The position numbers and the translations under genes are program-made. From NCBI GenBank assembly GCA_902495835.1, contig CABUYS010000007.1:1-25248 (forward strand): a DNA stretch of 25,248 nt. Direction: 5' to 3'. The DNA comes from an uncultured Oscillospiraceae bacterium (lineage in GTDB: Bacteria; Bacillota; Clostridia; Oscillospirales; Acutalibacteraceae). Under the pieces are notes generated by a model. It searched no databases. It saw nothing but the letters and a program-made list of their open reading frames with translations, and was not told the DNA's origin. Numbering within the stretch: the stretch's first letter is position 1; every line of letters begins with the position of its first letter. Positions 1-6,061 of the stretch are shown here, piece by piece.

Positions 1-728
1 CTCATGCTTCTACAGTGGGAGTCGCTAAATATTTGCCGGCAGTATGCGGATTTTTAATCGAAAAAGAAATTCTTGAAATAAGCAAAATAGTTAACAATCC
101 CGTACGCCCTTTGACTGCAATACTCGGTGGAGCAAAAATTTCAGACAAAATAAATGTGATTGATTCTCTGCTTGAAAAAGTAGATACGATTATCATAGGC
201 GGAGGAATGTCATATACGTTTATGAACGCTCTGGGATATGCAGTAGGCAATTCTATATGCGAAAGCGATAAAATAAGCTTTGCGAAAGACATGATGGCTA
301 AAGCAAAAGAAAAAAATGTTAAATTTCTTTTGCCGCTCGATATAGTAATAGCGAATAAATACAGCAGCGATGCAGATTACAAAATAACAAATGCTGACAG
401 TATTCCCGAAGGATGGATGGGACTGGATATAGGTCCGAAAACCGTAGAACTCTTTTCGGAAATTATTTCAAACTCGGGGACAGTCGTTTGGAACGGCCCT
501 GTGGGAGTATTCGAGTGGAAAAATTTCGAGTCCGGCACATTCGGCATTGCAAAGGCATTAGCGGAAAGCAAAGCCATATCTATAGTCGGCGGCGGAGATT
601 CGGCTGCCGCAATCGATAAGTTTGGTCTTTCGGATAAAATAACGCACATTTCCACCGGAGGCGGTGCATTTTTGAAGTTCTTGGAAGGAAAAGAGCTTGC
701 AGGTCTTGAAGTTATTGAAGATAAATAA
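1..728 (+). CDS. pgk: Phosphoglycerate kinase, C-terminal part (5' end outside window)
   Basis: Glycolytic enzyme of the cytoplasm that transfers phosphate from 1,3-bisphosphoglycerate to ADP, giving ATP and 3-phosphoglycerate. The frame is open from base 3 and enters inside the family motif HASTVGVAKYLPA, so the N-terminal (3-phosphoglycerate) domain lies upstream and the GTG at 15 is not a start. Visible landmarks are the nucleotide-domain segment AILGGAKISDKI, the GGGMSYTF loop, WNGPVGVFE, and the C-terminal GGGDSAAAI plus STGGGAFLKFLEG, all typical of an active PGK. The C-terminus is of normal length. A strong hairpin terminator follows 33 bp after the stop, so pgk ends its transcription unit. 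Identification is secure. Confidence 0.97.
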   Translation, partial: HASTVGVAKYLPAVCGFLIEKEILEISKIVNNPVRPLTAILGGAKISDKINVIDSLLEKVDTIIIGGGMSYTFMNALGYAVGNSICESDKISFAKDMMAKAKEKNVKFLLPLDIVIANKYSSDADYKITNADSIPEGWMGLDIGPKTVELFSEIISNSGTVVWNGPVGVFEWKNFESGTFGIAKALAESKAISIVGGGDSAAAIDKFGLSDKITHISTGGGAFLKFLEGKELAGLEVIEDK

Positions 729-760
729 AAGTATTTGTATTAAATTATATAAATAAATAT

Positions 761-788
761 CCCTTCAGCTAAGCTGAGGGGATTTTAG
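761..788. terminator. Rho-independent terminator after pgk
   Basis: CCCTTCAGC / GCTGAGGGG form a 9-bp stem with one T-G wobble and a TAA loop, followed by ATTTTAG on the + strand. The position directly after pgk fits. The opposite strand also gives a hairpin followed by an AT-rich run, so it may end the small - strand gene at 908-1162 as well. Confidence 0.8.
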
Positions 789-860
789 TTTCAGGCATAG
801 CCATAGTCTTTTCGGCAAATTACAAGCAGCTTCTATATTAGCCTGATAGTCTTGTATTTA

Positions 861-1166
861 CTACTTACTACTCTTAAAAAATGCTGACCGTTATAATGGC
901 AGCCGGATTATATTTCTAAAGACATTATTTCATCCCAGTCAAATTCTACCCCATAATCTTCATTAAAACCATCAAACCAACCAAAGAAAAACATAAGAAG
1001 AAACTCATCCGGCGTTTCCTTTTTATTGAATACCGGCTCTACACCTTTGTGGTTATAAACAAATTTTTCTACATCTCTTAAGTAATAAGCAAAATCACTC
1101 ATCATACCATTTATGGGTAAGATTAAAACTAAGTATACGTAGATCCTTTTTAAGAGTAACAAGTAA
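861..1166. repeat. Inverted-repeat pair bracketing a small gene
   Basis: Bases 861-880 and the reverse complement of 1147-1166 match at 17 of 20 positions, with a 12-bp perfect core TACTCTTAAAAA (869-880) against TTTTTAAGAGTA (1147-1158). They enclose about 266 bp holding most of the 84-codon - strand frame. The arrangement resembles the terminal repeats of a miniature element, but no convincing target-site duplication is visible. In AT-rich DNA a chance match is possible. Confidence 0.3.
908..1162 (-). CDS. Small hypothetical protein, acidic C-terminus
   Basis: I do not recognise this protein. The longest frame is 84 codons from a TTG at 1162 with a weak AGAAGAG-type ribosome site. A shorter version begins at the in-frame ATG ATG of MMSDFAYYL and gives about 64 residues, but has no clear ribosome site. 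The N-terminal extension is hydrophobic (LVLILPI). The rest is hydrophilic, with aromatic, acidic stretches (FFFGWFDGFNEDYGVEFDW). The start falls in the right arm of the inverted repeat at 861-1166. It could be a real small gene, the inside of a small mobile element or a fragment of a larger decayed gene. Confidence 0.4.
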   Translation of the reverse strand: MLLLKRIYVYLVLILPINGMMSDFAYYLRDVEKFVYNHKGVEPVFNKKETPDEFLLMFFFGWFDGFNEDYGVEFDWDEIMSLEI

Positions 1167-1183
1167 CCAATCTCTTCTGTTTG

Positions 1184-1235
1184 AACACAGTGAAAGCCAG
1201 CCGTCTCAAGACGGCTGGCACTTTTGTGTTTTTAT
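1184..1235. terminator. Strong hairpin, probable terminator of the secreted-protein gene
   Basis: CCAGCCGTC (1197-1205), loop TCAA, GACGGCTGG (1210-1218) form a perfect 9-bp stem. An outer AACACA / TGTGTT pair (1184-1189, 1225-1230) extends it. The + strand side is followed by TTTTT. It lies 28 bp beyond the stop of the - strand gene at 1258-2427, so it may work in both directions. Confidence 0.65.
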
Positions 1236-1257
1236 AGGGTTTTTCATATTACGTTTA

Positions 1258-2427
1258 TTAGGCTTTATTGGCAGAATCATACTCTGATATAATTTTATGA
1301 TACTTAAGCATAAACTGATTAAAATTTAATCCATTACGTTCATAAAAATCTCTTATCAAATTACGGGCCACCCCTAGATTAGAGATCGGATCTGATTCTC
1401 TTAAACTTAATAATTCTCTTAAACAATCACAAAATTCCTTCAATAACGGATTTCCGCTTACCATAGGATTTTTAGATATAAACCATGATATTCCTCCCAA
1501 TAAATTTCCATCATCTAAATAAACACCTATTATAATGTCAGAATCAAGTTTTTTCCCTCTATCCAAATGATCAGCCACATCATCAGTACGAATAAATGCT
1601 CCCATTTCTCTCCAATTAGGAAATATAGATTCAAATATATCTCCATAAGTTATAAAAATTAGTTTTTCCCAATCTGATGACCCACTGTCTAATATATCTT
1701 TAACTGTATAACACCAAAAAGATTCTCTTTCTACTACCTTTTCTTCAATTGGTGACATTTTAACTCGTGTGCTTTGAGATAACGTTGTATTCATAATGTT
1801 TTTATTTTTTCTATTACGTCTACGTCCACGTTCACTTTTAGATATCGGCCGATTTGCAGTTGGTGCTTCTTCGGCGGCCATACTTGCGTCTGACGGATTT
1901 GCAGTTGGTACTTCTTCAGCGGCTGCACTTGCAGCTGATGCACCTTCAACTTGGTCACATTCAGTAGATGCGCTTGTATCAAAAAAGTCTAAAGTTGTTT
2001 CACTTGCATCTGACTTGCCTGCATCAAAAGGGTCCACATTTGCTCCATCTGCAATTTGTGGAACTTCATGTTGGTTAGGACGAATCAATCTAGACGGTAT
2101 CGGTCTTCCTGCGTCACTAGATTGTGCAACCTCAGCTGGTGCACTTGCAGCTGACGGATTTGCAGTTGATGCGCTTTTATCTTGTTCACATTTAGCAGGT
2201 ACGCTTGCAGCTACTTCCCTAAGATCTTCTCTCAAATTACGGGAGCTATTTCGCAATTCGCACCTATCTCCACCTGTAATCACTGCTTTCCCTGCACTTT
2301 TTTTAGGAGCACCCGGACAAGTAGGTTTATTTGGGTTAGCATAAACAAAACCTGAACCTATAATGTTTGTTAAAAAGAAAGTGCCACATAATAATAATGA
2401 TATTTTTTTAGATAAATTTTTTTTCAT
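1258..2427 (-). CDS. Secreted protein with Ala-rich low-complexity region and basic patch, unknown function
   Basis: Unrecognised 389-residue protein. The start is ATG with a good GGAGGG ribosome site 8 bases upstream. Residues 1-30 form a signal peptide (KKNLSKK, hydrophobic core, cleavage probably after FVYA), so export is likely. Residues about 75-190 are an Ala/Ser/Pro/Glu low-complexity linker containing a 15-residue repeat (AAEEVPTANPSDASM, then AAEEAPTANRP). A strongly basic patch, SKSERGRRRNRKNKN, follows at about 197-211. The last 170 residues (from about 225) look globular, with Trp- and Asp-rich segments such as YLDDGNLLGGISWF, and match no family I know. Export signal, disordered linker and basic patch would suit a cell-surface or host-directed protein, but that is inference. 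Confidence 0.8.
   Translation of the reverse strand: MKKNLSKKISLLLCGTFFLTNIIGSGFVYANPNKPTCPGAPKKSAGKAVITGGDRCELRNSSRNLREDLREVAASVPAKCEQDKSASTANPSAASAPAEVAQSSDAGRPIPSRLIRPNQHEVPQIADGANVDPFDAGKSDASETTLDFFDTSASTECDQVEGASAASAAAEEVPTANPSDASMAAEEAPTANRPISKSERGRRRNRKNKNIMNTTLSQSTRVKMSPIEEKVVERESFWCYTVKDILDSGSSDWEKLIFITYGDIFESIFPNWREMGAFIRTDDVADHLDRGKKLDSDIIIGVYLDDGNLLGGISWFISKNPMVSGNPLLKEFCDCLRELLSLRESDPISNLGVARNLIRDFYERNGLNFNQFMLKYHKIISEYDSANKA
1851..1940. repeat. 45-bp tandem repeat inside the secreted-protein gene
   Basis: Two 45-bp units start with GATTTGCAGTTGGT at 1851 and 1896 and encode 15 residues each (AAEE-PTAN pattern). Looser relatives recur at about 1935-2215 (GCAGCTGA..., GATTTGCAGTTGATG). 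The period is a multiple of three, so unit-number changes would keep the frame. Confidence 0.7.
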
Positions 2428-2961
2428 AAATAATCCCTCCAGAGATTAATTATACTATTTTACAATTAAAAATTCCTAAGATTTTTAAAATTTTAAAAAA
2501 CATTATAAAAAGTAATTAATATTTAACTTAATTAACGTTAATACAATAAAATATACACATATTTAGAAACTATAATATCTAAAAAAATCCAAAAAAAATC
2601 AAATATTTTATTAATCTGCTCTTTGCAAAACACTATTTAAGTTTTTACAAATGCCATTTTGAGCTAATCATTAGAGTTTTTATTTCTAATTATAAATGTT
2701 TTAATAAAAATAAATTAAAAAACCACCGTTTGAACCGGCGGCTTTTATATGTTTTTTAAATTGTTTAAATTCCTTATTTCTAAATTTCACAAAATCAAAG
2801 AAAATTCTATAATTATTAGCTTTAAAACAAACCTAAAGTCTAAATATATCCCCGCAGAAGGTTGTGTTTTAAAATTCAAAAATTTCTTTATTCATTCCTA
2901 TTAATAAAATTCTCTTAATGTAAATTTTTTCAAAATACTTTATTTTGCAAAACCAAAATAT
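2428..2961. other. AT-rich stretch without recognisable gene
   Basis: About 530 bp upstream of the secreted-protein gene. I see no coding frame of substance on either strand. It holds the 5' leader of that gene (ribosome site at about 2436-2443), a possible TATAAT near 2446-2451 (- strand) without a good -35, and the terminator listed at 2715-2745. The rest (2746-2961) has no structure I can name. Confidence 0.5.
2715..2745 (-). terminator. Rho-independent terminator downstream of the kinase remnant
   Basis: On the - strand GCCGCC GGTTCAAAC GGTGGT folds into a 6-bp GC-rich stem with one G-T wobble, followed by TTTTTT and an AT-rich tail. It would end transcripts coming from the kinase remnant. 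The wobble pairs only on the - strand, which sets the orientation. Confidence 0.65.
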
Positions 2962-3573
2962 TTAAGAAAAATTAAATTTCTTAACTTTAATACACATTTT
3001 GTTTATATCAAGTTTACCTTCATCATTAAGTAAACTTTTAAATTTCTTTATATTTCTTTTCATAGACACATATTTAAGCGTTTTTTCGATTTGATCCTTT
3101 ACAACTACAGCATCTGAACTGTTTTTATACTCCATGAACTAAAATCACTTATGGCCAACCTTTCCGTTATTTCTAACTAAAATATTGCCTTCAAATTCAT
3201 CGCTTTGATACAAACATTTTCCTAACAATTGTTCTATTCCGTCCAAAATATCTTTCAACAACTTTCCGGATTTCACACTTATTACCGAAACAGAACGACA
3301 TTTGTCTATAGTATAAACAAACAGTCCGTCATTTACTTTTATGCATTCCAAAAGCGGAATCAAATTATCGCATAAATTCAAATGTTTCCTACTTAAACGA
3401 TCATAAATTTCATCGATATGGAAACATTTTGCAGCTCTTTGTTTATGAGTAACGGTATTTTGAATTAAAAATACTTATCCGTCTCCGCCCTTTCCTATTA
3501 CTCCGAGTGAATCATATCCCTGTTCTTTTAACTTTTCTTTTATGGAAATTAATTGTTTTTTTGTAAGATTCAT
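2962..3573 (-). pseudogene. Eukaryotic-type protein kinase remnant with three in-frame stops
   Basis: One frame runs 204 codons from an ATG at 3573 (ribosome site GGGAGG) but is broken by TAA at 3475-3477, TGA at 3145-3147 and TAG at 3139-3141. Read through, it gives a kinase-like order. There is a glycine loop GVIGKGGDG*VFL and a beta-3 lysine in RAAKCF. A catalytic-loop-like QSDEFEGNILV keeps the H-x-D-x4-N spacing with His replaced by Gln. NGKVG and then stop-Phe-stop fall exactly where Asp-Phe-Gly would be. A short C-terminal piece follows (EYKNSSDAVVVKDQIEKTL...). There is no frameshift. The intact 78-residue frame at 3145-3381 and the 58-codon frame ending at 2962 are parts of the same gene. 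The family call rests on motifs only; the gene is probably inactive unless stops are read through. Confidence 0.6.
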
Positions 3574-3623
3574 TCGTTTTACCTCCCTGTAAATTGCTCC
3601 TATAATTAAAGTATTTACAAATT

Positions 3624-3955
3624 GATAAAACTAATAAGCAGATTATGAATTCAGTTAATCGGCTCACATGCTCTTGCATTGAGATTAAGCGAGGCTCTAT
3701 TACCGTTCAAAAACTCATAATAGCCCTGAGAACCCACCGTAGCCGCATTATCTCCGTGATATTTCATTGCTGTAAATGGCTTAAAAAGCGATAAAATTAA
3801 TAAGTAAGTTATGAATTAAGCGGTTCGCATGCTCTTGCATTTAAATTAAGCGAGGCTCTATTACCGTTCAAAAACTCATAATAGCCCTGAGAACCCACCA
3901 TGGCTGCGTTGTCTCCGCAATATTGCATTTCGGGTTTATAAAATTTAAAATTTCT
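3624..3955. repeat. Tandem duplication of the tsaD 3' end (two units of about 166 bp)
   Basis: Unit 3624-3789 repeats 3790-3955, both beginning GATAAAA-TAATAAG. The right unit contains the true tsaD stop and last codons. The left unit holds an orphan tail of about 40 codons reading GDNAATVGSQGYYEFLNG... and ending EPIN-stop. From the GDNAA motif onward the copies differ in about nine codons, seven of them synonymous. The inner edge of the orphan unit (CATTTACAG) resembles the leader of the kinase remnant (AATTTACAG), so the unit seems to span the gene boundary. Confidence 0.85.
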
Positions 3956-4819
3956 CTTTGCGCATTCTGATTCAAGTTGTCTTCTTAAAAGAGAATTAGC
4001 CGAAACTCCCCCTGCTATCGCCAAAACAGAATAATTATAATCTTTGGCAGCTCTTATAAAATTATCGGTAAGACAGTCTACAACGGATTTTCTGAAAGAA
4101 GCAGACAAATCCTCTACAGGCAGTTTTTCGTTTTTTTGATTAAACTTATTTATTATATTTATCATCGCGGTTTTAAGTCCGGAGAAACTAAAGTCGTATG
4201 TATTGTCTTCACCGCTTAGTGGTACAGGCAGTTTAAAGCTAAGCGGGTCTCCTTTTTCGGCAATTTTATCAAGCATAACTCCGCCGGGATAATCCATTCC
4301 CAAACGTCTTCCTACTTTATCAAAAGCTTCTCCTGCGGCGTCGTCACGTGTCCTACCCAAAACATTAAATTCCGTATAGCTTTTTACTTCTACTATATGC
4401 GAATGCCCGCCGGACACTACAAGACACAAAAACGGTGGTTTTAAATCAGGATTGGTAAGATACAAGGAAGCAATATGAGCCTTTATGTGGTGAACAGGTA
4501 CAATAGGAAGTCCGCTCGCAATAGATAACCCTTTTGCAAAATTGAGTCCCACCAAAAGTGAGCCTATGAGTCCCGGTGCAAAAGTGACGGCTAAAGCGTC
4601 TATATCACTAAGATTCAAATTCACGCATTCCAGCGCCGATTTTACAACCGGCGCTATGTTTTCAATATGTTTACGTGACGCGACTTCAGGAACCACGCCT
4701 CCATAAATTTTATGATCGTTTATTTGAGACGAAACAATGGAAGAAACAACGTTTCTTCCATTTTCAACCACTGCGGCTGCTGTATCGTCACAAGATGACT
4801 CTATAGCAAGTATTTTCAT
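3809..4819 (-). CDS. tsaD: tRNA threonylcarbamoyladenosine (t6A) transferase TsaD
   Basis: Catalytic subunit that moves the threonylcarbamoyl group from threonylcarbamoyl-AMP to A37 of ANN-decoding tRNAs, working in the cytoplasm with TsaB and TsaE. The protein has 336 residues, normal for the family. It shows the ASKHA-fold start MKILAIESSCDDT, the metal-binding HHIKAH (His 111 and 115), VSGGHSHIV, DDAAGEAFDKVGR and the C-terminal CGDNAAMVGS. The ATG lies 11 bases after the coiled-coil gene stop, with AGGAT upstream, so it is the last gene of the yebC-polA-rimI operon. TsaB is not in the window. Its 3' end is duplicated downstream. Confidence 0.97.
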   Translation of the reverse strand: MKILAIESSCDDTAAAVVENGRNVVSSIVSSQINDHKIYGGVVPEVASRKHIENIAPVVKSALECVNLNLSDIDALAVTFAPGLIGSLLVGLNFAKGLSIASGLPIVPVHHIKAHIASLYLTNPDLKPPFLCLVVSGGHSHIVEVKSYTEFNVLGRTRDDAAGEAFDKVGRRLGMDYPGGVMLDKIAEKGDPLSFKLPVPLSGEDNTYDFSFSGLKTAMINIINKFNQKNEKLPVEDLSASFRKSVVDCLTDNFIRAAKDYNYSVLAIAGGVSANSLLRRQLESECAKRNFKFYKPEMQYCGDNAAMVGSQGYYEFLNGNRASLNLNARACEPLNS

Positions 4820-4830
4820 ATTATATCCTA

Positions 4831-5385
4831 TTAATAATTTTCGTTATAGTTACAATTTTCATTGCAGTTATAGTTACAATTATCATTATGGTAATAGTAA
4901 CGTACATATCCCTGCATAATAGTAGCTAAATCTCTGTCAAGACGTTCTCTTTTTCTTTTTAAGTCTTTTATTTTAGATTCATTTCTTCTAATTCTGTGTC
5001 TGACATTTTCGATTTCATCGTTTATTCTGTTAATCTCATTTCTAATGCTTGATCTTACATTCCACCCGTAAGTGTTAGAGAGAAGTAATTCATAGCGTTC
5101 TCTATCCTGAAGTAAAACACGAAGCTCACCGTCCAATTGAGAACGCACTTCTTTTTCATAGTACGAAATTTTTGATTCATTCTCAGCTATTTTACTTTGA
5201 AGAGAACTGTATTTTGAATAACGACGTTCGCCTTTGTATTTTTTTAGTTCGGCTCTTTGAATAGCTGCTGCACGGTCTCTATCATATGAACTGACTGTTG
5301 CAGCACCGACTGAACCTGCGAAACTTCCAATTGCGAACAAAGATGCTACTGCCAAAGCTGATACTTTTCCTAAAATGTTTTTCAT
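4831..5385 (-). CDS. Secreted coiled-coil protein with Asn/Cys/Tyr-rich tail
   Basis: Unrecognised 184-residue protein. Residues 1-28 are a signal peptide with cleavage probably after SVGAA. Residues about 35-160 are highly charged heptad-like helix (IAENESKISYYEKEVRSQL, NEINRINDEIENVRHRI, IKDLKRKRERLDRDL), suggesting a long coiled coil. The last 20 residues form a repeat of Asn, Cys, Tyr and Glu (NCNYNCNENCNYNENY), encoded by an 18-21 bp microrepeat. The ATG has AGGAAG 8 bases upstream. It sits between rimI and tsaD, normally close partners, and is 11 bases from tsaD, so it is co-transcribed. The Cys-rich tail could cross-link the protein outside the cell; this is inference. Confidence 0.85.
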   Translation of the reverse strand: MKNILGKVSALAVASLFAIGSFAGSVGAATVSSYDRDRAAAIQRAELKKYKGERRYSKYSSLQSKIAENESKISYYEKEVRSQLDGELRVLLQDRERYELLLSNTYGWNVRSSIRNEINRINDEIENVRHRIRRNESKIKDLKRKRERLDRDLATIMQGYVRYYYHNDNCNYNCNENCNYNENY

Positions 5386-5682
5386 AAAATCATCTTCCTA
5401 TTAAGTAAATTTTATAGATATATTATAACGCATAATTAATTTAAAGTCAACCTATTTTAAACTAAAGTAAAAAGTCATTATAAGTGCGTCTTCCATGGGA
5501 CTTTCATAGAAATTTTTTCGAATACATATTTTTTATAAAATTATCTTCCTATAGATTAAGTTTTACAAATACATTATAACATATAATTAATTTAAAATCA
5601 ACCTATTTTAAACTAAAATAAAAAGTCATTATAAGTGCGTCTTCTACTGGGCTTTCATAAAAATTTTTACGTATTCCAATTT
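5381..5682. repeat. Tandem duplication across the rimI / coiled-coil gene boundary (two units of 151 bp)
   Basis: The motif CATTATAAGTGCGTC occurs at 5476 and 5627, an offset of 151. Each unit carries the rimI 3' end, the spacer and the ribosome site with first codons of the coiled-coil gene. In the inner copy that start is ATA (AGGAAGATAATTTTATA) instead of ATG. The orphan rimI tail (about 5453-5530) encodes the same last 22 residues except Val to Met. Over about 27 codons I count seven synonymous and two replacement differences. Confidence 0.85.
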
Positions 5683-6061
5683 TTTCAAATCCGCATTTTT
5701 CATAAACAGATATAGCTGAATTATTTGATTTTCTTACTTCCAAAGATAAAAATTCAAGATTTTTTTCTTTTGCGTAATCAATAAGCTTTTTTGTAAGAAT
5801 TGTGCCTATTCCCTTTTTTCGAAACAAAGGGTTTACGGCTATATTATAAACATATCCTTCTGCTCCCGCGGCGATGTACATTCCGGAAAAGCCTACTATA
5901 TCGCTTCCCAAACGAGCTACAAAAAATTTGGAATTTGAATCGTTTAAAGCATTTTTAAAAGAATTTTCAGACCACGGTTTTGAGAAACAAATTTTTTCAA
6001 TTTCGGCAACTTTTTCGACGTCTTCTAATCTCAAATCCGTTATATTAATCTTTTGCATCAT
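5603..6061 (-). CDS. rimI: Ribosomal-protein-S18-alanine N-acetyltransferase RimI
   Basis: GNAT-fold enzyme that uses acetyl-CoA to acetylate the N-terminus of a ribosomal protein (S18 in E. coli). The 152 residues match the family length. Motifs seen are EKICFSKPWSENSF near the N-terminus, the acetyl-CoA loop VNPLFRKKGIGTILTKKL, LEVRKSNNSAISVYEKCGF, and the C-terminal YESPVEDALIMTF. The start overlaps the polA stop by 17 bases and has GGGAG 9 bases upstream. An association with tsaD is common in bacteria and supports the call. Its 3' end is duplicated toward the next gene. Confidence 0.93.
   Translation of the reverse strand: MMQKINITDLRLEDVEKVAEIEKICFSKPWSENSFKNALNDSNSKFFVARLGSDIVGFSGMYIAAGAEGYVYNIAVNPLFRKKGIGTILTKKLIDYAKEKNLEFLSLEVRKSNNSAISVYEKCGFEKIGIRKNFYESPVEDALIMTFYFSLK

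Noticed and set aside
377..655. 92-codon - strand frame within pgk, and similar antisense frames in polA, thyX, mltG and folC
   Set aside because: Shadows of clear genes with no ribosome site or recognisable motif.
1796..2344. 182-codon + strand frame rich in Ala and Ser
   Set aside because: It is the antisense of the repetitive linker of the secreted protein and has no ribosome site. The - strand frame has a signal peptide and GGAGGG.
3145..3381. 78-codon frame as a separate gene
   Set aside because: It lies in phase with the frames on both sides and is the middle of the kinase remnant; its ATG has no ribosome site.
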